Shown here: positions 47,637 to 57,192 of the stretch, piece after piece
Position numbering within the stretch: the stretch's first letter is position 1
Layout: each line of letters opens with the position of its first letter
NCBI RefSeq assembly: GCF_003971235.1
Contig: NZ_CP034661.1
Span: forward strand, 2,480,001 to 2,544,000
Origin: Chryseobacterium aureum
Lineage (GTDB): Bacteria > Bacteroidota > Bacteroidia > Flavobacteriales > Weeksellaceae
Reading direction: 5' to 3'
DNA: 64,000 nucleotides
Program-made: the position numbers and the translations under genes
Notes under the pieces: model-generated
What the model was told of the DNA's origin: nothing
Databases searched by the model: none
Seen by the model: only the letters and a program-made list of their open reading frames with translations

Positions 47637-48152
47637 ATGAAAAAAATAATTGCTGCGACCAGCGTGATTTTAATTCTCACGCTTTTTTATTATCCTGTTT
47701 TTGATGATAAAAATGTTTCGTTTGTCATTATTTTTGTGTGCTTTGCTGTTCTTATATTTTCAGTGGCAAAATTGTATTCTCCCGGTAAAAAAGATTATGA
47801 GTTATTTGAAAAAGAAATGGACAGGCAGCATGAGTTTGATGGAATCTTCCAATATACCAACGAAGGATTTTGTTTCGAACAAAATAATGAAACCGAATTT
47901 ATAAAATGGGACGAGATCATTTCAGTGTATTCCTTTACTATTCCTTCTCCATTTGCTGAAAGGCAATCCGGACTGGAAATTATCACAGCCGTAAAAAGTT
48001 ATGAATTTGATGAGAAGGTAACTTCGGGAATTGTAAAACTAGAAGACCAGCTTTACAATAATCTTTCAGATTGGGAGATGGATTGGCCAACTGTTAAGAT
48101 GAATAATTACGGACTTAAGAAAACCTTATTGTTTGAAAAGAAAAATTTTTAA
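47637..48152 (+). CDS. Hypothetical membrane protein, 171 aa
   Basis: Two N-terminal membrane segments (about 2-20 and 27-45) and a cytoplasmic domain with 'IFQYTNEGFCFEQNNETEFIKWDEIISVYSF', the pattern of the YcxB-like/PH-like domain in small membrane proteins. Function unknown. It lies 19 bp after the VOC gene. Confidence 0.7.
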   Translation: MKKIIAATSVILILTLFYYPVFDDKNVSFVIIFVCFAVLIFSVAKLYSPGKKDYELFEKEMDRQHEFDGIFQYTNEGFCFEQNNETEFIKWDEIISVYSFTIPSPFAERQSGLEIITAVKSYEFDEKVTSGIVKLEDQLYNNLSDWEMDWPTVKMNNYGLKKTLLFEKKNF

Positions 48153-48200
48153 GATCATTAATAAATCAGTTTATTCCGGCTGTATAATTTAGTATCACCA

Positions 48201-48872
48201 ATGAAATATGTCATAACGTTTGTCCTGTGTTTTTTCTTAAACTTCATTGGTGCCCAAAAATGCGGTTGTTTAAAAAACACTGAATTAAAGAATTTAATTT
48301 CCTGTAAACCTACAGAATTTCAAAATGGAGCTAAGGTATTTTGGGAATATGACTGCAATACGTCATGGATCACTTTTCAAAACAAAAACATCAAAGTAAA
48401 AATCTTTGAGCTTGAAAAAGACTTTATAGAATTAAGCGGAAGACTGGGCTACAGAAGCTGGACTGAGTACAAAAAATCATTTCTTATAGAAAACAGCATG
48501 GTATCTGGCTGCTGCCAACCGGGAGAATATCTCTTGTACGACAAAAATAACGGCAGAAAAATAGCGGAACTGGGCGCTGTCATTTTTATCAGCAATTATA
48601 AAAATGTTCCTTATGCTTTAACTTTAAAGACAAATAGTAAATTACTCTATACCAATCTTAACAGCAATAAATCGTACCCTATCGTAATTTCAAAAGATAA
48701 GATTGAAAAAACTTTAAAAAATGCTCACGAACTTTATCCTGAAAATCTTTTTGAAAATATTAAAATCAAAAATAACATACTTTACATTCACCTAAAGTAT
48801 AAAGAATCAAAGAAAGCTCACTGGAAAATAGAAACCATAACAATGAATATAAAAAATGCCAATCGTTACTAA
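48201..48872 (+). CDS. Hypothetical secreted protein, 223 aa
   Basis: Signal peptide MKYVITFVLCFFLNFIGA. The mature part has an unusual Cys set (KCGCLKN, SCKP, DCN, GCCQPG) suggesting disulfides or metal binding in the periplasm. Family not recognised. Overlaps the next gene by 17 bp. Confidence 0.7.
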   Translation: MKYVITFVLCFFLNFIGAQKCGCLKNTELKNLISCKPTEFQNGAKVFWEYDCNTSWITFQNKNIKVKIFELEKDFIELSGRLGYRSWTEYKKSFLIENSMVSGCCQPGEYLLYDKNNGRKIAELGAVIFISNYKNVPYALTLKTNSKLLYTNLNSNKSYPIVISKDKIEKTLKNAHELYPENLFENIKIKNNILYIHLKYKESKKAHWKIETITMNIKNANRY

Positions 48873-49365
48873 AATAAAAAACAAAACGCATTGGGCACTA
48901 ACCATTATGTTGGGTTTAGGTTTGCTGATGCTGTTTTTTATCATTCTGATAATCATCCCTCTTACCAGTTTTCAGGAACAAGGTTTTTATGCTGTAATAC
49001 ACTTTATCTTATCTGTTGCTCCATTTGCAGCTTTCTTTATTTTATTTCTCTATTTCTGGTTATGGAATACCTTTGGTAAAACCGTTCTTATGATCGAACC
49101 TGAACAAATAACAGTCCGGTATAAAAACAAGTTGTTTACTAAACCCAAAATTTATCTGAAAAGTGAAATTGAGCAGATTCTGGTAAAAGATTTTAAGATC
49201 GAAAGACATCAATTGGGGGTCCGCTACCATTTTTCAATAAGTGGATCTACCTATTCTGTTGTTCTTGTTCAAAAAGGTAATGAATCAAGAATTGTAAACT
49301 GGATCACTGAAAATAAAGCCTGTGAAATAGCTGATGAAATAAAAAAAATGGGGTATAATGTATAA
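48856..49365 (+). CDS. Hypothetical membrane protein, 169 aa
   Basis: Two membrane segments (about 14-36 and 47-72) and a C-terminal PH-like cytoplasmic domain ('VLMIEPEQITVRYKNKLF', 'KSEIEQILVKDFKIERHQLGVRYHFSISG'). The start codon lies inside the preceding gene, so expression is probably coupled. It resembles in layout the protein at 47637-48152. Confidence 0.7.
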   Translation: MPIVTKIKNKTHWALTIMLGLGLLMLFFIILIIIPLTSFQEQGFYAVIHFILSVAPFAAFFILFLYFWLWNTFGKTVLMIEPEQITVRYKNKLFTKPKIYLKSEIEQILVKDFKIERHQLGVRYHFSISGSTYSVVLVQKGNESRIVNWITENKACEIADEIKKMGYNV

Positions 49366-49475
49366 TCCAATTCGAAGAAATAAAAATATTGGCACAAAGT
49401 ATCATTCTTTCTTCAACCTTTTTCAATTTCATGTAATATTATCACACTTAAAAGTGTCTTATTTAAAAAAAGTAC

Positions 49476-51086
49476 ATGAAATCTATTATCACCTGTATCC
49501 TGTTATTGCTGGCAGCGCATCCCCTTTTTTCACAGAAATCTAAAAAACTGGAACAGTTATTCGCAACGTATGAAAAAGCGGGATTGTTCAGTGGTTCTGT
49601 TCTGATTGCTGAAAAAGGAAACATTATTTTTGAAAAAAGCTATGGTTACAGGAATGCTCAGAAAAAAGAGAAAAATACCAATAAAAGCCTTTACCGGGTT
49701 TTCTCTACCACAAAAATGTTCACGGCAACTGTTATTTTTCAGCTGGAAGAACAGGGAAAACTATCCCTGAATGACAAACTGTCAAAATATTATCCCGACT
49801 TTCCGAAAGGTGACAGCATTACCATTGCCCATCTGCTGTCCCACACGTCAGGAATTCCCAATGATACCAACTCTGAGTACACGGTAGATGAAGAAACATT
49901 TATTAAATATATTGCAGCAAAACCTTTGAATTTTTCACCGGGTAAAGATTGGGATTACTCCAATTCCGGATATTATATTCTTGGCTATATCATTAAGAAA
50001 GTAACCGGCCAGAATTATGACAAAGTCATTGAAAGCAATATTCTGAAGCCACTGAAAATGAACCACAGCGGATTCAATTTTAATAAAGTGACCGACGAAA
50101 ATAAGGCATTGGGATATGAATTTTTATCGGATAAAAGATCAAACGAAGCATTACGTTTTAAGACCGATCATCCTTTTGGAGCCGGAGCCATGTATTCTAC
50201 GGTGGAAGATCTTTTTAAATTTAATGAAGCGCTAAAAAACTACACGCTTCTGAAAAAAGAAACAACAGAAAAAGCTTTTAAACCTTACCTTAAAGATCAT
50301 TATGGTTTAGGTTTCCAGATTTCAACTGATTTAGATAAAAAACGAGTGGGTCATGATGGCGGAGGACCTGGTTACAGAAGCAGATACTACAGAGTTCTGG
50401 ATGATGATATTTGTGTGATTTTAATTTCAAATTCAGAACTTTCACACTCCGATTTTATTATTCCTCAAGTAGAAAAAATACTGTACAATAAACCTTATAG
50501 TATTCCAGCTATTGCAAAAGTAAGTACGGAAGACCTAAACAAGCTGGAAGGTGTCTATTCTTCAGAAAAATCAAATTTTTATATAAAAAGTATTGATGGG
50601 CAGCTTATTTTCAAAGAAGGCAGTTATCCCAGAAACGCTTTATTACCATTAAGCAAAACGTCATTTCAGCTGGATGAGAAATTCACCTGTACCTTCCAGC
50701 CGGATCAAAACGGAAAAATAAATACTGTTATCATTCATTTCTGGGACGGAACTGTAAAAACAGCCAAAAGAAATACCGATAATCCTACCTGGGGAATTAT
50801 TGGAAATGCCACTCCGAGCGGCTGGGATGGAAAAGATATTCCTCTGCAGACAGATCCTAAAAATCCCAATATTTATTTTTTGAAAAATTATACCCTGAAA
50901 AAAGGAAATATGAAATTCAGGTTTAATAATGACTGGGGATACAACCTTGGACTGAATAATGATGGTAAAAGTATGGCCTTTGATGCCTATGATTTTCCCA
51001 TTCATGCAGATGGAGTTTATGATATTATTCTCGACATGACTAACATTGTACAACCGCAATACAGTATTAAAAAATCAAATCCATAA
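49476..51086 (+). CDS. Serine hydrolase, class C beta-lactamase/PBP4* family
   Basis: 536 aa with a signal peptide (MKSIITCILLLLAAHPLFS). Catalytic motifs: Ser-x-x-Lys in FSTTKMFTA (about residues 79-82), Tyr-x-Asn in DYSNSGYYILGYI, and HDGGGPGYRS as the third (KTG-like) motif. The C-terminal 190 residues form an added beta domain ending in 'NNDWGYNLGLNNDGKSM', typical of family members with a carbohydrate-like or SusE-like tail. Probably a periplasmic esterase or peptidase rather than an antibiotic resistance enzyme. Confidence 0.88.
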   Translation: MKSIITCILLLLAAHPLFSQKSKKLEQLFATYEKAGLFSGSVLIAEKGNIIFEKSYGYRNAQKKEKNTNKSLYRVFSTTKMFTATVIFQLEEQGKLSLNDKLSKYYPDFPKGDSITIAHLLSHTSGIPNDTNSEYTVDEETFIKYIAAKPLNFSPGKDWDYSNSGYYILGYIIKKVTGQNYDKVIESNILKPLKMNHSGFNFNKVTDENKALGYEFLSDKRSNEALRFKTDHPFGAGAMYSTVEDLFKFNEALKNYTLLKKETTEKAFKPYLKDHYGLGFQISTDLDKKRVGHDGGGPGYRSRYYRVLDDDICVILISNSELSHSDFIIPQVEKILYNKPYSIPAIAKVSTEDLNKLEGVYSSEKSNFYIKSIDGQLIFKEGSYPRNALLPLSKTSFQLDEKFTCTFQPDQNGKINTVIIHFWDGTVKTAKRNTDNPTWGIIGNATPSGWDGKDIPLQTDPKNPNIYFLKNYTLKKGNMKFRFNNDWGYNLGLNNDGKSMAFDAYDFPIHADGVYDIILDMTNIVQPQYSIKKSNP

Positions 51087-51120
51087 AACAGATATTCACA
51101 AAGTAAAAAATACATATTTT

Positions 51121-51148
51121 AAAACCGTTTTGTTTTCAGAACGGTTTT
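51121..51148. terminator. Terminator after the serine hydrolase gene
   Basis: AAAACCGTT (51121-51129) pairs with AACGGTTTT (51140-51148), followed by a T-rich run, 34 bp past the stop. Confidence 0.85.
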
Positions 51149-51218
51149 TATTTTTAATAACCGTTGATATTTTTTATTATTTTTAACTCACACAAAATCA
51201 AAACACAAAATATAATCT

Positions 51219-51602
51219 ATGCCTCATTTTATTATAGATTGTTCTCAGGATATTCTTCAGGAAAGAACACCCGATGAATTAATGGAAGCCGTTTATGACG
51301 TGGCTAATGCAACAGGCTTGTTTGCTCCCAATGACATCAAAGTAAGACTGCAACCCTATCAGTATTACAGATTAGGAGAAGACAAAAAAAACTTTCTGCA
51401 TGTATTTGGGTACATTATGCAGGGGCGCAGTACGGAACAAAAAGCTCATCTTTCCAAACAGATCAGTACAAGGCTTTCAGAATTACTGCCGGAGATCTCT
51501 TTTCTTTCTGTGAACATCTGTGATTTTGAAGCGGCAACTTACAGCAACAAAGCACTCATTAATCCACAGAATATAGATAAAGACAGGCATTTCGGATTAT
51601 AG
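51219..51602 (+). CDS. 5-carboxymethyl-2-hydroxymuconate isomerase family protein
   Basis: 127 aa. It matches the CHMI family of tautomerase-like enzymes: MPHFIIDCSQDIL with Pro at position 2 (the catalytic N-terminal Pro after Met removal), 'APNDIKVRLQPYQYYRLGE', 'FLHVFGYIMQGRS', and 'VNICDFEAATYSNKALI'. In other bacteria the enzyme acts in homoprotocatechuate degradation. No other gene of that pathway is nearby, so the substrate is uncertain. Confidence 0.88.
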   Translation: MPHFIIDCSQDILQERTPDELMEAVYDVANATGLFAPNDIKVRLQPYQYYRLGEDKKNFLHVFGYIMQGRSTEQKAHLSKQISTRLSELLPEISFLSVNICDFEAATYSNKALINPQNIDKDRHFGL

Positions 51603-51634
51603 CACCTTCTTTCAAACCACTAAATATTAATATT

Positions 51635-52138
51635 ATGAGCCTAAAAGCATTAGTCAGCAAAACCGTACAGTACAATAACTGGGTAGTCAACAAATACATC
51701 GACTGGTTATCCACAAAGTCTGACGAACAACTAAACCAGGAAACCATTTCCAGTTTTCCGACGATATTAAAAACCTTACACCACATCTGGCAAACTCAGG
51801 AATACTGGTGGAGCTACATTGCTGAAAAGAATGATTTTGATGTTACCAAAACTGCAGAGACCAACAGCAAAGAAGATGTTTTCAACGCGATAAGAACCAA
51901 TTCACAAATGCTGGCAGACTATGTAGAAAGCTTATCTGAAGAAGATCTCTTAAAAAATGTAAAGATTGAATCACAATGGTTTCAATGTGATTTTTCCAAG
52001 TATGAATATATCCAGCATGCGATCCTCCACGGAACGTACCACAGAGGACAAATCGTGACCATGGGAAGAAATATCGGAATCACGGACGCTCCTATGACGG
52101 ATTTCAACTTCTGGAATATTTATAAAGACCAGCAATAG
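51635..52138 (+). CDS. DinB family protein
   Basis: 167 aa, a four-helix bundle. The metal-site His residues are seen in 'TLHHIWQTQEYWWSYI' (first) and 'AILHGTYHRGQI' (second and third). DinB-like proteins include thiol S-transferases and damage-induced proteins; the exact role here is unknown. It follows the CHMI-like gene by 32 bp. Confidence 0.88.
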   Translation: MSLKALVSKTVQYNNWVVNKYIDWLSTKSDEQLNQETISSFPTILKTLHHIWQTQEYWWSYIAEKNDFDVTKTAETNSKEDVFNAIRTNSQMLADYVESLSEEDLLKNVKIESQWFQCDFSKYEYIQHAILHGTYHRGQIVTMGRNIGITDAPMTDFNFWNIYKDQQ

Positions 52139-52216
52139 GAACTCCGATTTTATTACTGATCCATTAACAAAAATATCCGCATACGGGCCAATGGATTAAA
52201 ATTAACAGATTTACTT

Positions 52217-52987
52217 ATGACCACTAAAACCATTGAACTCAATTTAATTCAGGAGAACATCAGTTATCTTTCTACGGATGACCTTGGGAATTTTATTGCG
52301 GTAACCTCCCAAAACAGAATTGTAACTCCTGGTATAAAAACTCCATTAGAATTAGGGGTCGATCTTGTAATGGCTAAAATCATTAACGAAGAAAGAATTT
52401 TAATAGTAGTTCATCATCCAGACACAGTAGAAAATGCTGTAATCATTGACTACGAAGGAAACTGTCAAGTAAAATTTAATATCGGAAATTCAATTAATGA
52501 TATCAAAATAAATGGCAATAAAATCATTGTATCCTATTTTGATGAAGGTATTTTAAAAGGGGATAAACCAGATTATGATGCCTTAGCCGTATTCAATCTT
52601 AACGGAAAACAAGTTTTCGGTTTTAATTCATGCACTTTAGGTGAGAAGCTGATAGACTGTTATTGTGTTGCCAATCAAAACAGCGGAAAAGTCATGTTTA
52701 ACGGTTATGGAAATTTTTCATTACAGGAACTGGATCTGAACAACTTGAAAATAACCAGTCATAAAATCCCACCCGCTTGTATAGGTGCACAATCCGCATC
52801 CACAAAAGCGGGTAATATCATATTTCATTCTACTTATCAGGATAAAACAAGCTTTTTTATCTGGAATCTCCAATCAGATACACTTCATCAAATAAATTCT
52901 GAATTTAAAAATCTCCAATCTACGGAAAATGGAGTATTTTTCAGAGTAGATAAAAAATCATTCACACTTATCAGTCCTCTTGAATAA
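52217..52987 (+). CDS. Hypothetical protein, 256 aa, beta-propeller-like
   Basis: Soluble, without signal peptide. Repeated short strands ('LSTDDLGNFIAVTSQNRIVT', 'NDIKINGNKIIVSYFDEGI', 'ALAVFNLNGKQVFGFNS', 'SGKVMFNGYGNFSLQELDLN') suggest a WD40- or NHL-like propeller of five or six blades. Not assigned to a named family. It precedes the putative metallopeptidase by 39 bp. Confidence 0.7.
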   Translation: MTTKTIELNLIQENISYLSTDDLGNFIAVTSQNRIVTPGIKTPLELGVDLVMAKIINEERILIVVHHPDTVENAVIIDYEGNCQVKFNIGNSINDIKINGNKIIVSYFDEGILKGDKPDYDALAVFNLNGKQVFGFNSCTLGEKLIDCYCVANQNSGKVMFNGYGNFSLQELDLNNLKITSHKIPPACIGAQSASTKAGNIIFHSTYQDKTSFFIWNLQSDTLHQINSEFKNLQSTENGVFFRVDKKSFTLISPLE

Positions 52988-53026
52988 ACACTGTTGTGGT
53001 TCAATCAATCTAATATCTTATACCCC

Positions 53027-54034
53027 ATGAAAAGAAGCATTTTGTTTGTATTGCCTTTTACAGGTCTGTTGTTATCTCCACAGCCATTGATCGCTCAAAG
53101 CATCGACTTAAAAAAAATAGAGAAGATTCCGGACAGTGTAAAAATTGAAAATATAGTAATCCTTAATCTATTTAAACATCAGCTTCTTGCTCACAAAAAC
53201 AATAAATATGACTCAGCAAGAATTGTGAATCATGTTTATTTACCTCATAAGAAACTTTGGGACAGTTGTTATGGGGTAATCTTTGGTGAAGAAAATGGCC
53301 GGCTTTTTAACAATCCGAAAGGAATGATATCCTGGAATAAAATATTGTACAGAAACAATAAAAAACAATTTGAAGAAAAAACTAATCTTCTGTTAGGAAT
53401 TAATGTTGAAAAAGTATTTAAGAAAACACTTACAAAATTCAGAACATTCGTTCCCTTCCAGCCAAAAGCTAAAATAAGCCTGCTTTTTACTCCTTTGACA
53501 GGCATTGCTTTCGGAGGCTGTAATGATGAACAATTTGCATTAGAGCTTAACAATAAAGATCTGGACATTCCCTATGCGCTTGAAAAAGGTCTTCCTCATG
53601 AACTGAACCACATCGTATACGAACATTTCAGAAAAGCTGATCCGGATAGAGAATCGGCTCTCAGCCAAACCATCGATGAAGGTTTTGCCTGTTACTTTTC
53701 GTATGTATTTTTCGACAGGAAAATAGGAAAGCATGAGGCTGTTGAAAATATGACTCAGGAAAACTGGGACTGGTACATCAGAAACGAAAAGGAAATTTTC
53801 ACAAAACTGAAGCCCTATTTTTCGGATACATCCGGTCATAATCCCTTACTTCGAAATGATCAGCTTCATTTATTTCCGGAAGCTCCAAAATCTCTAAATT
53901 ATTGGCTGGGATTCAGAATTATCGAAAAATATGTAGAAAAACACGGCCAAGATTCATGGGAAGATATTTACAATTTAACTTCAAAAGATATCCTTGAAAA
54001 AAGTGACTATGAAAAATATATAGAAAGCTTATAG
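53027..54034 (+). CDS. DUF2268-like putative zinc metallopeptidase, secreted
   Basis: 335 aa from ATG 53027, which gives a signal peptide (MKRSILFVLPFTGLLLSPQPLIA); the frame opens 11 codons earlier. HELNH (in GLPHELNHIVYEHF) is the zinc motif, and 'TIDEGFACYFSYV' 25-30 residues later supplies a likely third ligand Glu. This arrangement fits the DUF2268 family of predicted Zn-dependent proteases. The stop codon touches the first DnaA box of the replication-origin candidate. Confidence 0.8.
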   Translation: MKRSILFVLPFTGLLLSPQPLIAQSIDLKKIEKIPDSVKIENIVILNLFKHQLLAHKNNKYDSARIVNHVYLPHKKLWDSCYGVIFGEENGRLFNNPKGMISWNKILYRNNKKQFEEKTNLLLGINVEKVFKKTLTKFRTFVPFQPKAKISLLFTPLTGIAFGGCNDEQFALELNNKDLDIPYALEKGLPHELNHIVYEHFRKADPDRESALSQTIDEGFACYFSYVFFDRKIGKHEAVENMTQENWDWYIRNEKEIFTKLKPYFSDTSGHNPLLRNDQLHLFPEAPKSLNYWLGFRIIEKYVEKHGQDSWEDIYNLTSKDILEKSDYEKYIESL

Positions 54035-54640
54035 TTATCCACAATGAGATGATCATTATAAAAAAACAGCTGCGTCAATTAATTATAATGAATTGATTTC
54101 GTGAGTATTTAAATTTTAAACAGCTATCGATTACCCTTTATTAAATATGTGGATAACTTTTCACAGGCCTATTACCTCTTGTGGATAAACTATGGATAAG
54201 TTTTTCACCCATTAAAACAGCAATTGTAACCAGTTAAGAATCAAAATTTTAAGATGTTATAATTTTTCAGTGAGTTTTCCACCTTTCAAAAAGTGGGTTA
54301 ATAAATTATGTGGATAACTTATCCGCCATTTTTATTGTCCGAAGCTTCATTTATTTGCCTCTAAATTCAACATTAATTATGAATATTTTTTTATAAATTG
54401 CAGTCATAAAAAATCACCAAATAAAGAATTAATTAATATAAATACGTAATTTACAATAACTTAAAAACAAACAACAAAAATAAACTGTAAATAAATCGTG
54501 GAGTCTATTTACAACACCTAACCAATCCCTATAGTTTCAACACACACCAGCCGACCCTGTTTAACAATTATTAAAAAACACCATGATGAAAAGTTATCCA
54601 CAATTAAAAAGAAACTTTATCACCCAAAACCCTCATTCAA
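54035..54640. other. oriC: Candidate chromosomal replication origin (oriC)
   Basis: Five perfect DnaA boxes: TTATCCACA at 54035-54043 and 54594-54602 (plus strand) and TGTGGATAA at 54148-54156, 54180-54188 and 54309-54317 (minus strand). Weaker ones are TATGGATAA (54191-54199) and TTATCCGCC (54319-54327). A gene-free, extremely A+T-rich stretch (54360-54530) could be the unwinding element. Box density, A+T-rich DNA and lack of genes over ~600 bp fit oriC. dnaA is not in the window, which is common in Bacteroidota. Confidence 0.75.
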
Positions 54641-55471
54641 ATGACAACAACAGACATCATGGAAAACATCATCCCTTATCTTGGGGAATCAGCACCGTAC
54701 TTCTCAATTCCCGAAAACAGTATTTTCAGAGATCATAAGATCGAAACAGAGATCAGGGAGTGGAATTTTGAGAATGAAAATTATTCACAGCTGATCAAAT
54801 TACTATTTTCACTGGGAAGCCTCAGCCTGTATAAAATACTGAATGATGACAGCAAAGAGAAAATGTATTTCCTTGGCGAAAAAATCAGGATCAGAAAATT
54901 GTCTTACCGGGAACCAAAATCAGTTACAATTACCAGTGAAAGCTTTCTGGAATCTGAAAGAAAAGGAAAATCTCACATCCAGATAACAGATCGTCATTCC
55001 GGGGATCCGCTGTTTTCTGCAGAACTGGATTACTATATTATTACCAGAGAAGCATTTGAATTATTTTATAAAGATCTGTTCACCACAGTTCCGGCAGAAT
55101 ATCATGACCGGAGCTTTCCTGAAAGTAAAATACTCAATACAGATACACCTCATCATTTTACCATTGCCACAGACCCCTTTACCCCCAATCAATGCAAAGG
55201 ACATTTTGAAAACCATCCTATAGTTCCATTTGTATTCATAACGCACTGCATTTTAAAAGAGATCTTCAGTTTCCTCGGGAATGAGATATCTTATGAAATA
55301 GAAAGTTTTGAAGGATATGCTTCCAATGCTCTTCCAACGGGAATTACATTTCTGACGGAGGTATTTCACCAAAGATATTTAAAGAATCTTTTTTATTTCA
55401 AATGTGAGATCAGGGATACTTCCGGAAATCCGTACGGTGTAATTATTTTCAGCATCAAATCAAAAAAATAA
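54641..55471 (+). CDS. Hotdog-fold protein related to FabZ-type dehydratases
   Basis: 276 aa, probably two hotdog domains. The second contains 'CKGHFENHPIVPFVFITHCILKEIFSFLG', which parallels the FabZ/MaoC helix 'GHFPxHPxxPGVxxxE' including the active-site His. The typical catalytic Glu is replaced around the helix, so activity is uncertain. The first part (residues 70-140) has a similar strand pattern without the motif. Pathway unknown. It is the first gene downstream of the origin candidate. Confidence 0.65.
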   Translation: MTTTDIMENIIPYLGESAPYFSIPENSIFRDHKIETEIREWNFENENYSQLIKLLFSLGSLSLYKILNDDSKEKMYFLGEKIRIRKLSYREPKSVTITSESFLESERKGKSHIQITDRHSGDPLFSAELDYYIITREAFELFYKDLFTTVPAEYHDRSFPESKILNTDTPHHFTIATDPFTPNQCKGHFENHPIVPFVFITHCILKEIFSFLGNEISYEIESFEGYASNALPTGITFLTEVFHQRYLKNLFYFKCEIRDTSGNPYGVIIFSIKSKK

Positions 55472-55597
55472 TCCATAATAAACACTGCTTCAATGCGGTG
55501 TTTATTTTTTCATACGGTAACAAGTAATACAATCATCCTATTTACGGCTCATTTTGTAAATTACAACGTTAAAAATCACCAATACTTACCAATTTAT

Positions 55598-56392
55598 ATG
55601 GAAAAATATGCAGTATCATCAGACGGTCAGAGAATTCATTACAAAGAATCCGGAAATGGAAAGAAAACATTGATCTTCATTCATGGATGGCTTGGAAATA
55701 CTGAATGGTGGGATATTCAGCAAAAATATTTAAACAGCAAGTACCACATTGTACAAATGGATCTTGCAGGACACGGAAAATCCGGTTCTTCAAGACAGGA
55801 ATGGACAAGCGCCGGATATGCAGATGATATTAAAGCTGTGGCAGATGCCCTCAATTCAAATGAGATCATTCTTGTAGGACATTCCATGTCCGGAGCTTAT
55901 GTACTTGAAGCGTCATTAAAAATCCCACAGGTAAAAGCGTTAATTCTGATTGATACGCTGAAAAATCTGGATGAAGCTTTCACAGAACAGCAGGCTGAAG
56001 AAATTATGTTCACACAGTACATGACAGATTTTAAATATGCTGTGGAAAACTTCCTACCTCAATATCTGTTCGTTGAGCAGACTCCTGCTAATGTAAAAGA
56101 AAGGCTGCAACACGAATTTCTTCAGAATGAACCTGAAATGGCCATCAATCTTCTCAGACCTTTATATAAAACTGATTTTAATACCATTGCAAAGCAAGTT
56201 CAAATACCCGTTATCGCTATCAATTCTGATGCCTCTCCTACTGACCTGGAAGCTAATCGCAAATATTTGAAAAACTATGATTATGTTACTATTGAGGGAG
56301 TTGGGCATTATCCTATGCTGGAAAAACCGGATGAATTCAATGTTATTTTAGATGATGTTCTGAAAAGACTGATTAAAAAAAATGATAACTAA
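55598..56392 (+). CDS. Alpha/beta hydrolase
   Basis: 264 aa from ATG 55598 (MEKYAVSSDGQRIHYKESGN); the frame is open 35 codons further upstream but those residues do not fit the family. Motifs: oxyanion 'FIHGWLGNTEWWD', nucleophile Ser in VGHSMSGAY (GxSxG), acid Asp near 'AINSDASPTD', and His in 'EGVGHYPMLEKP'. Cytoplasmic; substrate unknown. Confidence 0.9.
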   Translation: MEKYAVSSDGQRIHYKESGNGKKTLIFIHGWLGNTEWWDIQQKYLNSKYHIVQMDLAGHGKSGSSRQEWTSAGYADDIKAVADALNSNEIILVGHSMSGAYVLEASLKIPQVKALILIDTLKNLDEAFTEQQAEEIMFTQYMTDFKYAVENFLPQYLFVEQTPANVKERLQHEFLQNEPEMAINLLRPLYKTDFNTIAKQVQIPVIAINSDASPTDLEANRKYLKNYDYVTIEGVGHYPMLEKPDEFNVILDDVLKRLIKKNDN

Positions 56393-56407
56393 GAAACACA
56401 AAAAACT

Positions 56408-56848
56408 ATGGCCAAAGCAAATAAAACCACCGAAACAGACATAAACGTTACCGATTTTATTAACTCATTTGTAGAAAAAGATGAAAAGAAAGCTGATAGC
56501 TTTCAATTAATACAATTAATGAGTGAATGGTCAGGCTTTGATCCTAAAATGTGGGGACCAACCATCATAGGATTTGGCAGTTATCATTATAAATATGCAA
56601 GCGGGCATGAAGGCGATATGCCGCTTATTGGATTTTCACCCCGTAAAGCGGAGTTTTCGCTGTATGTTTATTCGCCCACTGAAGAAAGTAAGTATTTATT
56701 GGATGACTTGGGAAAATTTAAAATGGGAAAATCCTGCATTTACATCAAAAAACTTTCTGATATCAATATTGAAACTTTAGAGAAAATGTGCAAGGCAACC
56801 ATTGCTTATTTAAATGAAAACCATGAATGTGCCTGCAGAGAAAAATAA
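56408..56848 (+). CDS. DUF1801 domain-containing protein
   Basis: 146 aa. 'FGSYHYKYASGHEGDMPLIGFSPRKAEFSLYVY' and 'LGKFKMGKSCIYIKKLSDIN' are the standard segments of DUF1801 (YdhG-like fold, structurally related to frataxin-type domains). The N-terminal 40 residues are an Ala/Lys/Thr-rich helix start. Starts 15 bp after the hydrolase gene, so the two likely form an operon. Confidence 0.92.
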   Translation: MAKANKTTETDINVTDFINSFVEKDEKKADSFQLIQLMSEWSGFDPKMWGPTIIGFGSYHYKYASGHEGDMPLIGFSPRKAEFSLYVYSPTEESKYLLDDLGKFKMGKSCIYIKKLSDINIETLEKMCKATIAYLNENHECACREK

Positions 56849-56976
56849 TGTAAGCTGATTCGTTATAAATTTCTTCTCCAATTCAAAAAACTTCCCGAAA
56901 TTAGCAGCCTGTGCGTTAAATACGATTCAATGAAATAAAAATTTAAATTACAACATACAGCAAAACTTAGTATAAG

Positions 56977-57098
56977 TTTTCTTCGGGGCAGGGTGCAATT
57001 CCCTACCGGCGGTTACAGTCCGCGACTCCTTTCTTCGGAAAGGACTGATCTGGTGAAATTCCGGAACCGACAGTTAAAGTCTGGATGGGAGAAGAAAA
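56977..57098 (+). promoter_or_regulatory. FMN riboswitch (RFN element)
   Basis: P1 is TTTTCTTC (56977-56984) with GAAGAAAA (57091-57098). Inside, the conserved RFN segments appear in order: GGGGCAGGGTGCAATTCCC, TACCGGCGGT, AGTCCGCGA, a variable stem TCCTTTC-TTCG-GAAAGGA, CTGATCTGGTGAAATTCCG, ACCGACAGT, and AGTCTGGATGGGAGAAG. It senses FMN and should repress ribB when FMN is high. Confidence 0.96.
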
Positions 57099-57165
57099 TG
57101 AGATGACCAATAAGATTCCTTATGGACTCTTGTTGCGTTGTATTTCATTTCCATGTACCGAAGAC

Positions 57166-57190
57166 TATTTTAACTTTTAAAAGTAAAATA
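57166..57190 (+). promoter_or_regulatory. Hairpin next to the ribB start, possible riboswitch expression platform
   Basis: TATTTT-A-ACTT pairs with AAGT-AAAATA around a TTAA loop and ends 2 bp before the ATG. With no U-tract it is better placed to block ribosome entry than to terminate. Its link to FMN binding is inferred. Confidence 0.4.
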
Positions 57191-57192
57191 AC

